This document shows positions 23,059-31,660 of a DNA stretch of 48,573 bases, one piece after another (the stretch's first letter is position 1; the number at the start of each line of letters is the position of its first letter). The DNA comes from Thermoleophilaceae bacterium. GTDB taxonomy: Bacteria; Actinomycetota; Thermoleophilia; Solirubrobacterales; Thermoleophilaceae. The stretch covers positions 1-48,573 of the forward strand of contig JAICJV010000011.1 in NCBI GenBank assembly GCA_025928265.1, in the 5' to 3' direction. Below the pieces are notes generated by a model. It did not search any database. It was not told where the DNA came from and was given only the letters and a program-made list of their open reading frames with translations. The position numbers and the translations under genes are program-made.

Positions 23059-24462
23059 ATGACACCACTCGCGCTGGTTCACCGTCGCTGGAAGGTCCTT
23101 GCCGTGGTCTCGGCCGCGGTCTTCATGAGCAGCCTCGACCTGTTCATCGTCAACATCGCGTTCCCCGACATCCACCGCGACTTCCCGGCCACGAGCCTCG
23201 CCGGACTGTCGTGGATCCTCAACGCGTACGCGATCGTGTTCGCGGCGCTGCTCGTGCCGATGGGCCGCTCCGCCGACCGCCTCGGCCGCCGCCGCAGCTT
23301 CCTCGCAGGCCTCGCCCTCTTCACGACCGCCTCCGCGCTGTGCGCGCTCGCCCCGTCGGTCTCACTTCTCGTGGCCGCGCGCGTCCTTCAGGCGATCGGC
23401 GCGGCCGCGGTCTTCCCCACCTCCCTCGCCCTCGTCCTCCCCGAGTTCCCCCCGGACGAGCGGCGAACGGCCGTCGCCGCCTGGGCCGCCGTCGGCGCGG
23501 TGGCGGCGGCGGCCGGTCCTCCGGTCGGCGGCGTGCTCGTGCAGGCCGGCTGGCAGTTCGTGTTCCTCGTGAACGTGCCGATCGGGATCGGCCTCCTGAT
23601 CGTTGCCGCACGCGTGCTCCGCGAGCAGCGCGAGGACGCGAGCGCGCCGCGGCCCGACCTGGCGGGCTCGCTCCTGCTGACCGCGTCGATCGCATCGCTC
23701 ACGCTCGGGATCGTGAAGGCGCCCGACTGGGGCTGGGGCAGCGCGCGCGTGGTGGCGCTGCTGGTGGCCGCGGCGGCGATCGGCGCGTCGTTCTGGGTGC
23801 GGTCGGATCGCCATCCGACGCCGGTCGTCGAGCCGGAGCTGCTGCGCCACCGCACCTTCGCGCTCGCGAACGCCGCCGGGCTCCTCTTCTTCATGGCCTT
23901 CGGTGCGATGCTGCTCTCGTCGGTGCTGTTCCTGACGGGCGTCTGGCACGAGTCGGTGCTGCGCGCCGGCCTCGAGATCGCCCCCGGTCCCACCTTCGCC
24001 GCGATCTTCGCGGTGATCGCGGGCCGGCTCGCGCCGCGCTACGGCGAGCGGCTCCTCGGAGCCGCCGGCGGCGTCCTGTTCGCGCTCGGCGGCGCCTGGT
24101 GGATCGCGCGCGTGGGGTCACATCCCAGCTACGCGACCGACTTCCTGCCGGGGATGCTGATCGGCGGCGCCGGCGTCGGCTTCGTGATCCCGTCGATGTT
24201 CAGCGCGGCCACATCCACACTTCCACCCCAGCGGTTCGCGACGGGCACCGCGGTCACGAGCATGTCGCGCCAGATCGGCATCGCGCTCGGCGTGGCGGTG
24301 CTCGTGGCGATCCTCGGCACGGCCGGGAGCGACGCGGTCCTCGGCCGCTTCTCGGACGGCTGGGCGTTCCAGATCGGCGCCGCGCTGGCCGGGGCCCTGG
24401 CGTTCGCCGCGCTGCCGGCCGAGGCGCGCGCGCGTGAAGCGGTGCATACTGCCGCGGCGTGA
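23059..24462 (+). CDS. MFS drug-efflux transporter, DHA2 type
   Basis: The 467-residue membrane protein has TM1 with FMSSLDLFIVNIAFPDIHRD (the DHA2 acidic motif), motif A GRSADRLGRRRS, and the long hydrophobic helices expected for 12-14 segments. Motif C-like AAGPPVGGVLV lies in helix 5, typical of antiporters. It is divergent from the HxlR regulator, the usual regulator/pump arrangement. The ATG at 23059 is chosen because it follows the operator region; the frame is open back through the HxlR gene. The stop overlaps the GTG of the cyclase gene (GTGA), so the hydrolase is co-expressed. Confidence 0.88.
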   Translation: MTPLALVHRRWKVLAVVSAAVFMSSLDLFIVNIAFPDIHRDFPATSLAGLSWILNAYAIVFAALLVPMGRSADRLGRRRSFLAGLALFTTASALCALAPSVSLLVAARVLQAIGAAAVFPTSLALVLPEFPPDERRTAVAAWAAVGAVAAAAGPPVGGVLVQAGWQFVFLVNVPIGIGLLIVAARVLREQREDASAPRPDLAGSLLLTASIASLTLGIVKAPDWGWGSARVVALLVAAAAIGASFWVRSDRHPTPVVEPELLRHRTFALANAAGLLFFMAFGAMLLSSVLFLTGVWHESVLRAGLEIAPGPTFAAIFAVIAGRLAPRYGERLLGAAGGVLFALGGAWWIARVGSHPSYATDFLPGMLIGGAGVGFVIPSMFSAATSTLPPQRFATGTAVTSMSRQIGIALGVAVLVAILGTAGSDAVLGRFSDGWAFQIGAALAGALAFAALPAEARAREAVHTAAA

Positions 24463-25226
24463 GCCGCCGCTTCGTCGACCTGTCAGCGCCGATCGTCCCG
24501 TCTCCGCCGGAGACGCCCGAGCTGCTTCGCACCGAGATCAAGTTCACCGACCATGCCGGCGGCGCGCGGGCGATCGAGGCGATGCTCGGCGTCACGCCGG
24601 ACCTCCTGCGCGACGGCGAGGGCTGGGCGGTGGAGGAGTTCACGCGCTTCGGCACCCACAACTCGACGCACGTCGACGCGCCGTGGCACTACAACAGCAC
24701 CATTCAGGGCGAGCGCGCGCAGACGATCGACGAGCTGCCGCTCGACTGGTTCTTCAACGCGGGCGTGGTGCTCGACTTCCACACGAAGGACGACGGCGCG
24801 GCCGTGACGAAGGCCGAGGTTCAGACCGAACTGGGCCGCATCGCGCACGAGCTGAGCCCCGGCGAGATCGTGCTCGTGCGCACCGGCCGCGACGAGTTCC
24901 TCCAGGCGCCCGACTACATGGTCCGCGGCCCGGGCGTGACGCAGGAGGCCACGCGCTGGCTCCATGACCAGGGCATCCGCGTGATGGGGATCGACGCGTG
25001 GGGCTGGGACGCGCCGCTCAACATGCAGGCCGAGCAGGCGAAGGAGGCGGGCGAGACGGGCATCTTCTGGGCCGCGCACCAGGCCGACATCCCGTACTGC
25101 CAGATCGAGCGCCTCGCGAACCTGGGCGAGCTGCCGCAGACCGGCTTCCAGGTCGCCTGCTTCCCGCTGCGGATCGTGGGCGGCAGCGCCGGGCCGGCGC
25201 GCGTGGTCGCGATCCTCGACGGCTAG
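24459..25226 (+). CDS. Cyclase-family metal-dependent hydrolase (kynurenine-formamidase-like)
   Basis: The 255-residue protein has the metal motif of the cyclase/arylformamidase fold: His67, His71, Asp73 and His77 in GTHNSTHVDAPWH. A second conserved region is VRTGRDEF and IDAWGWDAP. Members include KynB and various amide or lactone hydrolases; the substrate is not predictable. The gene is coupled to the MFS pump (GTGA overlap), so it may hydrolyse a compound that the pump handles. The stop TAG (24-26 of 252xx) is the terminal TAG of the palindrome at 25223-25388. Confidence 0.85.
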   Translation: MSRRFVDLSAPIVPSPPETPELLRTEIKFTDHAGGARAIEAMLGVTPDLLRDGEGWAVEEFTRFGTHNSTHVDAPWHYNSTIQGERAQTIDELPLDWFFNAGVVLDFHTKDDGAAVTKAEVQTELGRIAHELSPGEIVLVRTGRDEFLQAPDYMVRGPGVTQEATRWLHDQGIRVMGIDAWGWDAPLNMQAEQAKEAGETGIFWAAHQADIPYCQIERLANLGELPQTGFQVACFPLRIVGGSAGPARVVAILDG

Positions 25227-25388
25227 TGTCGTGAGTCATTAATTCGGCTTCAGCTTCTCGAGTGGCTGGGCGTGGCTGACGTTTGACGGCAGCCGCAGTC
25301 GGACGGCAGTCCGGCGAGGTTGCCGGCGAGCGTCAGGCGCGTCCAGACACCGAGAAGGTGCGCGCGAATTGAGGAATCACGGCACTAG
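25223..25388. repeat. Long imperfect palindrome filling a convergent intergenic gap (family B)
   Basis: The left arm starts CTAGTGTCGTGA (25223) and the right arm, read in reverse complement from 25388, starts CTAGTGCCGTGA. The arms stay alignable for about 70 bases each, sharing AATTCG, CTTCTCG, CTGACG and CGGCA blocks at matching distances, with one 1-base shift. The whole gap between the cyclase and GGDEF genes is this one structure. Both flanking genes end with the TAG of its termini (25224-25226 and, on the minus strand, 25385-25387). It may be a decayed palindromic element or a very large bidirectional terminator. It shares no sequence with family A apart from a CTAG end. Confidence 0.65.
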
Positions 25389-26878
25389 GCCGAGACGACC
25401 TGGTCGCGCCCGCCTTCCTTGGCGCCGTAGAGCGCCTCGTCCGCGCGGGCGATCAGCTCCTGCGACGCCTCGCCGCCGTCCCACTGCGCCACCCCGATCG
25501 AGCAGGTGTTCTCGCGCGGCGTGGCCTGGCGCAGGCGCTCGAGCACCGTGCGCGCGCGGTCGATGTCGCAGTCGGGGAGGATCAGCGTGAACTCGTCGCC
25601 GCCGGGCCGCGCGAGGATGTCGGCGGGTCGCAGCGTCGAGCGCCACGCGGCCGCGGCTTCCTTCAGCAGCCGGTCGCCCGCGAGGTGGCCGTGCGCGTCG
25701 TTCACGATCTTGAAGCGGTCGACGTCGATCAGCGCGATGCACAGCGGAGAGCGGCGCCGCTGCGCGGTCGAGAGCGCGATCTCCAGCTCGCGGTTCCAGC
25801 CACGGCGGTTCGGCAGGCCGGTGAGCTCGTCGGTGTCGGCCAGCTCCTCGAGCCGCGTCATCAGGTCGGCGCGCTGGATGGCGATGGCGGCCTCGGCGGC
25901 GAGCAGTCCGACGAGCACGCGCACGCGGCTCTCCTCCACGTCCACGGTCCCGTGCCAGGAGACGACGAGCACGCCGGCCGGCTCCCCGCGACGAAGCACC
26001 GGCTGGAACAGGATCGAGCCCTGGCCCGGGAGCTGCTCGTGAAGGCGCGGATTCAACCCGTCCGCAGCACTCGCGTCCTCCACGAAGATCGGGCCGGCTG
26101 TCCGGAAGGCGGTGAGCACGGCTGCGCGCTCGCGCGCCGGGTCGACCACCAGCGGCGCGACCTCGACGCCGGCGGACGCGGTCAGCGCCAGCCGCCCCGC
26201 TCCGTCCGGCTCCCAGAGGACCGCCCAGGCCGCGTCGCCGATCTCGCACGCCGCGGCGCACACGTCGCGCCGGGTGCCTTCGCCGGTCGAGAGCCGCCGC
26301 GCCACGTCCGCGACCCGCGCGATCTCGACCTCGCGGCGGCGCGCCTCGTCGGCCTGCGCCCGCATGCGCGTGATGATCCGCAGGACGTTCTCGCCGACCA
26401 GCGCGGCAAGTGCCACGTAGAGGACCACCGCCCGCCACTGGGAGCCCGGGTACTCCGGGCCGCCCACGAGCACGATCGGCAGCAGGAACGTGAGGCCGAT
26501 CGCGGGTATCACCACCGCCAGCTGGCGGCGCGTGCCGTACAGCGCGAACCAGAGGACGGGCAGCAGGACGAGGCCGCCGAGTCCGGTGAGCGGGCCGCCG
26601 GCGGCGTCGCGCAGGAAGGCAACTGCGGCCAGGAACACGAGCGCGGGCGCGATGCCCGCCCACGACGGCAGCCGGTGCCACGGAAGGAGGACGACCAGGG
26701 CACCGGCGAGCGCGCCCAGGCCGCAGCCGATCGCGAACTCGCCGCCGTCGACGGGACCGCCGAGCAACGTCACGATCGCCCCGAGGAGGGCGACCGCCAC
26801 GAACGGCGCGATCCTGCGCAACTTGGCTGCCACGTCCATCCTTGGCGCGGTCATATGAAGAGGCTCGCCGGGCTTCAT
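25385..26878 (-). CDS. Membrane-bound diguanylate cyclase (GAF-GGDEF)
   Basis: The 497-residue protein has five or six hydrophobic segments (about 22-170), then a short helical linker, a GAF-like domain (about 185-335) and a GGDEF domain (about 340-497). The active loop is intact (GGDEF 426-430), with DTDELTGLPNRRG (348-360) and the metal Asp385 in IDVDRFK. An inhibitory RxxD site (RPAD, 417-420) sits five residues before it. It therefore should make c-di-GMP under product feedback, sensing a membrane or small-molecule signal. Starts at 26878 and 26854 are both possible. A long open frame continues upstream to 27736, but that is antisense noise within the amidase gene. Confidence 0.92.
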   Translation of the reverse strand: MKPGEPLHMTAPRMDVAAKLRRIAPFVAVALLGAIVTLLGGPVDGGEFAIGCGLGALAGALVVLLPWHRLPSWAGIAPALVFLAAVAFLRDAAGGPLTGLGGLVLLPVLWFALYGTRRQLAVVIPAIGLTFLLPIVLVGGPEYPGSQWRAVVLYVALAALVGENVLRIITRMRAQADEARRREVEIARVADVARRLSTGEGTRRDVCAAACEIGDAAWAVLWEPDGAGRLALTASAGVEVAPLVVDPARERAAVLTAFRTAGPIFVEDASAADGLNPRLHEQLPGQGSILFQPVLRRGEPAGVLVVSWHGTVDVEESRVRVLVGLLAAEAAIAIQRADLMTRLEELADTDELTGLPNRRGWNRELEIALSTAQRRRSPLCIALIDVDRFKIVNDAHGHLAGDRLLKEAAAAWRSTLRPADILARPGGDEFTLILPDCDIDRARTVLERLRQATPRENTCSIGVAQWDGGEASQELIARADEALYGAKEGGRDQVVSA

Positions 26879-26913
26879 CGGGGCGTCAACCCTAGCCCGC
26901 TGCAGGCGCCCCG
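26879..26913 (-). promoter_or_regulatory. Stem next to the GGDEF start codon
   Basis: CGGGGCG (26879-26885) and CGCCCCG (26907-26913) pair over 7 bases with a 21-base loop, directly before the ATG at 26878. It may limit ribosome access to that start, which has no good Shine-Dalgarno site. If so, translation may begin at ATG 26854 instead. This is a weak call. Confidence 0.3.
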
Positions 26914-26958
26914 GTTGGCGCGTAGAAGCTGCCCCTGCAAACGGGTGGAAAAGGTTTG

Positions 26959-28644
26959 CTAAGCGGCGGGAGCGGCCTGTACTGCAATTGCGCCAGAACG
27001 TCCCGATGCGCTCCGGTCGTCGGCGCCCACGCGCGCCACGAGCCGGTAGCTGCCGGCCTTCTTCAGCCGTATCCCGCCGCGGAACGAGCCCCGCCGGACC
27101 CGCAGCGTGCGCTTGGCCACGCTGCGGCTGCCGAGGTACGCCGTCACGGTCACGCGGCGCTTGGAAGGCGCGACGGTGCCGCTCGCGATCACGGTGAGAC
27201 CGGAGCTCTGCGCGGTCAGCGACACGACCGGGTCGACCCCCACATAGCTCGTGTCGGAGACGGTCCCCGGGCGTCCGGGATCGCCGGTGAAGACCGCGCG
27301 GACCGCGCTCGTGCCGGGCAGCGGCGGCAGCAGCGCCGACCAGCTGCCGTCGGGGCCGGCAGTGGTCGTGGCGACCGCCGTGTCCTGGAACTTCGCGAAG
27401 CGCCGCAACTCGATCGGCGCGCCGTCCGGGTTGGCGCCGTCCGGCAGGACGAGACGGCCGCTGAGCGGGACCATCGAGCCGTAGGTGGAGCCCTGCACGA
27501 TCGGCGACACCGTCAGCTGGCTGATCGGGCCCTCGAGCCGCGCGACCTGGCGGCGGAGCCATGGCAGGCGGCGATATAGCGCGTTCCCCGGGCACTCGGT
27601 GGCGTCCACGTCGCGGTGTCCCGAGATCCGGTTCACGGTCACGCGAGTGCCGGCGCGGAAGCGGGTGTCGGGGCCGCCGGAGGAGGTCACCTGAGTCCTG
27701 CCGATGGCGGGAACGCCGTGCAGGCCGAGCTTCCACGCGAGCAGGCGCGCCAGCGAGTCCATCGCGGCCCGCGGCGGCGCGGATCGGGTGAAGGTGCCGA
27801 TCATCGAGACCCCGGTCGACTCGCTGTTGAAGCCGCCTGCCTGGGCGCCGATCACGGGCGCGTCGATCCCGCCCGCACGGCCCTCGAAGACCGTGCCGTA
27901 GCGGTCGATGAGGAAGTCGTAGCCGATGTCGTTCCAGCCGCGCGAGTTGCGATGGAACAGGCAGACCCCGAGCACGACGGACGCAGCGCGCGATCGCGAG
28001 TAGCCGTTCAACGACAGCGTGTGATGCACGTAGGCGACCTTCACGGTCCCGTACCCGGGCGTTACGCGCGGCTTGCAGCGCGAGGCGCCCCAGTCGGCCC
28101 GCGGCACGATCGGCGGCATGCCGGCGCTCGGGGCGGGCAGCTTCGCGGTCCCGAACGCGCCGCGCTTCTTCACCTCGCGATGGGTCTTCCTGCGGGCGGC
28201 CGCGGTCGCGCTGCCGGTGGTGTTGATCAGCCGCAGACGCAGGCCCGCGACGGCGTGCGACAGGCGCAGCTGCACGCGGTTCGCGCCGCCCACCCAGATC
28301 GGGTCGCTGAAGTTGAGCCGCCTGCCGTGCTCGGGGCGATCGCTGCCGTCATCGCCGGCCGAGGCGGACGCCCACCTCGTCCATCGCCCGCTCACGAGGC
28401 GCGCGCGCAGCCTGATGTCGACGCGGCGGGCGCCACGCCACTCGACGCCGAGCATGTCGAAGCGGCGGGCCGTGGGCACGTCGACGGTCCGCGTCGCACC
28501 GGCCGCGTGAGCCCCGCCCAGCGGGACCGCGCGCGCGAACTGCAGCGGCTCGGGCATCCATGCCGACGCCGTAGCGGGCGCGGCCACCGACAAGGCGAGA
28601 ATCGTGCACGTGAGCAGGGGAATCCGTCCCACGCAGGGCAACAA
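26959..28644 (-). CDS. Secreted PGRP-type N-acetylmuramoyl-L-alanine amidase
   Basis: The 561-residue protein has a signal peptide (about 1-28), an N-terminal beta-rich region (about 35-145), a PGRP/amidase_2 domain (about 178-365) and a C-terminal Ig-like region (about 375-561). The zinc site is formed by the HHT motif (207-209), His343 (SGHRDV) and Cys351 (TECPGN). GYDFLIDRYGTVFEGR carries the conserved tyrosine (Tyr242). It should cut the lactyl-amide bond of peptidoglycan. The start is TTG with GGAGG 7-8 bases upstream; that site is held in a hairpin with the end of the previous gene (28653-28681), suggesting coupling. Confidence 0.9.
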   Translation of the reverse strand: MLPCVGRIPLLTCTILALSVAAPATASAWMPEPLQFARAVPLGGAHAAGATRTVDVPTARRFDMLGVEWRGARRVDIRLRARLVSGRWTRWASASAGDDGSDRPEHGRRLNFSDPIWVGGANRVQLRLSHAVAGLRLRLINTTGSATAAARRKTHREVKKRGAFGTAKLPAPSAGMPPIVPRADWGASRCKPRVTPGYGTVKVAYVHHTLSLNGYSRSRAASVVLGVCLFHRNSRGWNDIGYDFLIDRYGTVFEGRAGGIDAPVIGAQAGGFNSESTGVSMIGTFTRSAPPRAAMDSLARLLAWKLGLHGVPAIGRTQVTSSGGPDTRFRAGTRVTVNRISGHRDVDATECPGNALYRRLPWLRRQVARLEGPISQLTVSPIVQGSTYGSMVPLSGRLVLPDGANPDGAPIELRRFAKFQDTAVATTTAGPDGSWSALLPPLPGTSAVRAVFTGDPGRPGTVSDTSYVGVDPVVSLTAQSSGLTVIASGTVAPSKRRVTVTAYLGSRSVAKRTLRVRRGSFRGGIRLKKAGSYRLVARVGADDRSASGRSGAIAVQAAPAA

Positions 28645-28652
28645 CCCACGCC

Positions 28653-28681
28653 CTCCGGCAAGGTTGCTGTTTCAGCCGGAG
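28653..28681 (-). promoter_or_regulatory. Hairpin linking upstream stop codon and amidase Shine-Dalgarno
   Basis: On the minus strand CTCCGGC and GCCGGAG pair perfectly (plus coordinates 28675-28681 and 28653-28659). The 5' arm is the last codons of the His/Pro-rich gene up to its TGA, and the 3' arm contains the GGAGG of the amidase. A ribosome finishing the upstream gene would open it, so translation of the amidase may depend on the upstream gene. Confidence 0.5.
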
Positions 28682-29235
28682 GAGTCGAACGAGACGGGCG
28701 GCGCGGGTGCCGGATGCGGCGCCGCGTGGTGCTGCGGGGCCGGATGTGGGGCCGGCGCAGGCGCCGGAGCGGGTGCCGGTGCCGGAGCCGGGGCGGGCGG
28801 CGGCGCAGGCGCCGGAGTCGAGCGCACGGCCGGAGTCGGCGTCGCGGCAACGACGATCCTGTGGCGCTTGTGATGCCTGCGCGCGTGATGCCTGCGCGCG
28901 TGATGTGTCCGCGCGTGGTGCTGCCGCTTGCGATGGACGACCGCCTTCTTCCGCGTCTGCGTCTTTTCGACGGCGGGCGGCACAACAACCTTCGTCGCCT
29001 CCGCCGCCTGCGTCGTCTGCGCCTTCTCGCCCCCGCCGGACAGCGCGACGACCGCGACCGCGATGGCAGCGAGCAATGCCGTGGCGGCGAGCGCCCTGCC
29101 GCCACGCCGCTCGCGCTTCGGCCTCTGCCCTCGGCGGACCGAGACGCCACCGTGGTGCAGCCTGGCGTTCAGTCGCTCGGCATGCCACGCGACCACGTCG
29201 AACGCCTCGGAGATCATGTAGCGAAGTCGGTTCAT
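28672..29235 (-). CDS. Single-pass membrane protein with His/Arg-rich and Pro/Ala-rich tail
   Basis: The protein has about 187 residues from ATG 29235, which overlaps the stop of the PKD gene as ATGA; a GTG at 29250 is also possible. The N-terminal 45 residues are basic and cytoplasmic. One membrane helix follows (about 48-66: ALAATALLAAIAVAVVALSG). The outer part has a His/Arg cluster of the HHARRHHARRHHKRH type (about 106-126), then a Pro-Ala repeat (about 139-165) and a second His-containing stretch. The Pro-Ala rod could span the peptidoglycan layer, and the His cluster could bind metal or a polyanion. I do not recognise the family. The downstream amidase suggests a cell-wall role. Confidence 0.7.
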   Translation of the reverse strand: MNRLRYMISEAFDVVAWHAERLNARLHHGGVSVRRGQRPKRERRGGRALAATALLAAIAVAVVALSGGGEKAQTTQAAEATKVVVPPAVEKTQTRKKAVVHRKRQHHARTHHARRHHARRHHKRHRIVVAATPTPAVRSTPAPAPPPAPAPAPAPAPAPAPAPHPAPQHHAAPHPAPAPPVSFDSSG

Positions 29236-31616
29236 GGCTTCTTCGGGCACTTCACCGGCTGGTCGTTGCCGGGCACGTAGCAGCGGTCGGTGCGCCTGGG
29301 CGCCCTACGGGCGCGGAGAACGAAGCGCGTGTACTTGCCCACGAAGCCGACCCGCGTGATCGACACGGTGAGGCGCGTGCGCGCGGGCAGCGTGCGCTCG
29401 AACGCGTGCAGGCGGAGCACCTTGGCCGGCTTCGTCCCGAGCCAGTGCGTCTTCAGCGGGCGCCGCCCGCACTTCCGGCTGCTGCAGTGGGCGTTGACGG
29501 TCGCGCCGAGCGGCGTGAGGACGCTGAAGACGCGGATCCTGGTGGAGTGGCGGCGCGCGACGCCGGCGATACGGACGACCGGGAACGGCGACAGCCAGTC
29601 GAGGATCCCGCCCTGCGGCGTGGGCGGCGTGACCGTGGTGGTGTCGAAGGAGACCGGCTTGCTCGGCGCGTTCGCGACCGGACGGGCCGCGACCACCACG
29701 TCGTGCTCGACCGTGTCCGTCAGACCCTGCGAATCGGTCACGCGGAGGGCGACCGTGTGGCGGCCCTCGCCGAAGGCGTGCTTGACGGTATCGCCGCCGG
29801 CGTCCCCGAACCGCCCGTCGCCGTCGAGGTCCCACGAGGCGTCGGCGATGGTGCCGTCGGGGTCGGTCGACGTGGACTCGAAGGTGACGTCGTCACCCGC
29901 CAGCGGCGTGGCCGGCGTGAAGTCGAAGCCGGCCGTCGGCGGCACGTAGACCACAACCGCCCTGCGACTGGTGGAGACGACCCCGCGGTTGTCGGTGACC
30001 TCGAGGCCCACCGTGTGATCGCCCGCGGTGGTGAAGGCCTTCGTGGCCGTCGCGCCGGTGGCGTCGTCGTACTGACCGTCGCCGTCGAGATCCCACTTCT
30101 GCGAGGTCAGCGTGTAGCCGCTCGCCGCGGCCGCGTTCGACGTGAGCGCGATCGCAGTGCCGACGACCGGCGACTGCGGAGCAGCGGTGAAGGCGGCGGT
30201 CGGCGCGGGCACCACGTCGAAGCTCTTGCTCACCGTCGTGACGAGGTTCTGAGAGTCCTTGACCTCGAGCCGGACCGTGTAGTGGCCCGCCGCAAAGCTC
30301 TTCGTCAGGGTGGCGCCGCTGCCGTCGTCGAAGCCGTCACCGTCGACATCCCACAGCTGCGAGACGATCGTGCCGTCGCTGTCCGCCGACGACGAGCTGA
30401 ACATCATCTGCTGGTTCGGCACCGGCGTCGCCGGCGTGAAGGCGAACGCGGCCGTCGGCGGCGCGAACACCCTGACCGACCTGCGCAGCGTCGACGTGAC
30501 GCCCCGGCTGTCGGTGGCCTGGATGCCGACCGTGTAGTCGCCCGGGGTGACGAAGGTCCTGGTCGCGCTGGGTCCCGTCGCGTCGTCGTACTGGCCGTCG
30601 TTGTCGAGGTCCCACTGCTGCGACGTGAGCGTGAGACCGCTCGCTGCCGCGGACGACGAGGTGAACGTCGTGGGCGAGCCCGCACCCGGCTGTGCGGGCG
30701 CCACACCGAACGCCGCGGTCGGCGCGGGGACGACATCGAAGCTCCTGCTGGTCGTGGTCACGAGCCCCTGCGAGTCCGTCACCTGCAGCGCGACCGTCTG
30801 GTGGCCCGCGGCGAAGCTCTTCGTGAGGGTCGCGCCGCTGCCGTCGTCGTACTGCCCGTCGCCGTCCGTGTCCCAGAGCTGGGAGACGATCGTGCCGTCG
30901 CTGTCGCTCGACGACGACGTGAAGGTCATCGGCTGGTTCGGGACGGGCCCCGCGGGCGTGGAGCCGAACGCGGCGGTGGGCGGCGCGTAGACGGTGATCG
31001 TGCGCGTGGTGGTGTCGGTTATGCCCTTGCTGTCGGTCACCTCGAGGCCGACCGCGTAGGTGCCCGGGGTGCTGAAGGTCTTCGTGGCCGAGGCGCCTGT
31101 GGCGTCGTCGTACTGGCCGTCGTCGTCGAGGTCCCACTTCTGCGTGGACAGCGTGAGGCCCGTCGCGGCGCTGGAGGTCGAGCTGAGCGTGACCGGCCGG
31201 CCGGCGCCGGGCTTGGCGGGCGAGACGCCGAACGCCGCCGTCGGCGGGTCGAACACCTCGATCTGCTCCGTCGCGGTGTCGAAGCGGCCGTCCCACGACA
31301 GCACGAAGAGCTTGACGGTGTGGACGCCCGGGGACGTGTAGGTGTGCGTGGCGGTGGGCCCGAACGCGTCCGAGCGGCCGGTGCCGTCGAAGTCCCAGGA
31401 CTGCCAGAAGATCGGCGAGCTACCGGGCGTGGCCGTCGACTCGAACACGATCGGCTCGCCCACGAGCGGCTTGGCCGGGGCGAACGTGTAGGACGCGGCC
31501 GGCGCAGCCGGGGTGGATGCGGACGCTGCGCCCGTGCCGAACGCGAGCGTCGCAATCAGGGCGGCAAGGATCGCGAGTCCTGCGCCCCGTCGCTGAAGCC
31601 TCCGTCGATAGCCCAT
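29232..31616 (-). CDS. Secreted PKD-domain repeat protein
   Basis: The 794-residue protein has a signal peptide (about 1-33). Seven PKD-like domains follow, each ending in a T-T or T-A strand before the next PPTAAF or APTAAF. They fall into two alternating kinds: one with TLTSQKWDLDGDGQYDDATG, the other with DGTIVSQLWDTDGDG and FAAGH. The Asp-rich DxDxDG loops (DLDGDGQYDD) look able to bind calcium. After about residue 640 a C-terminal basic domain rich in Arg/Thr follows, with four cysteines. PKD proteins are usually cell-surface or matrix adhesins. GGGAGGAC precedes the ATG. It shares a minus-strand operon with the following membrane protein and amidase. Confidence 0.85.
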   Translation of the reverse strand: MGYRRRLQRRGAGLAILAALIATLAFGTGAASASTPAAPAASYTFAPAKPLVGEPIVFESTATPGSSPIFWQSWDFDGTGRSDAFGPTATHTYTSPGVHTVKLFVLSWDGRFDTATEQIEVFDPPTAAFGVSPAKPGAGRPVTLSSTSSAATGLTLSTQKWDLDDDGQYDDATGASATKTFSTPGTYAVGLEVTDSKGITDTTTRTITVYAPPTAAFGSTPAGPVPNQPMTFTSSSSDSDGTIVSQLWDTDGDGQYDDGSGATLTKSFAAGHQTVALQVTDSQGLVTTTSRSFDVVPAPTAAFGVAPAQPGAGSPTTFTSSSAAASGLTLTSQQWDLDNDGQYDDATGPSATRTFVTPGDYTVGIQATDSRGVTSTLRRSVRVFAPPTAAFAFTPATPVPNQQMMFSSSSADSDGTIVSQLWDVDGDGFDDGSGATLTKSFAAGHYTVRLEVKDSQNLVTTVSKSFDVVPAPTAAFTAAPQSPVVGTAIALTSNAAAASGYTLTSQKWDLDGDGQYDDATGATATKAFTTAGDHTVGLEVTDNRGVVSTSRRAVVVYVPPTAGFDFTPATPLAGDDVTFESTSTDPDGTIADASWDLDGDGRFGDAGGDTVKHAFGEGRHTVALRVTDSQGLTDTVEHDVVVAARPVANAPSKPVSFDTTTVTPPTPQGGILDWLSPFPVVRIAGVARRHSTRIRVFSVLTPLGATVNAHCSSRKCGRRPLKTHWLGTKPAKVLRLHAFERTLPARTRLTVSITRVGFVGKYTRFVLRARRAPRRTDRCYVPGNDQPVKCPKKP

Positions 31617-31660
31617 GGTGTCCTCCCGCACCAGCCCCCCATGGCGTGCTGCGGATTTCC

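Noticed and set aside
26937-26959. GCAAAC/GTTTGC hairpin after the amidase stop
   Set aside because: Only 6 base pairs with an 11-base loop and no U tract, so too weak to call as a terminator.
25385-27736. Long N-terminal extension of the GGDEF frame into the amidase gene
   Set aside because: The extension is shadow translation of the amidase gene; the membrane and GAF regions begin after 26878.
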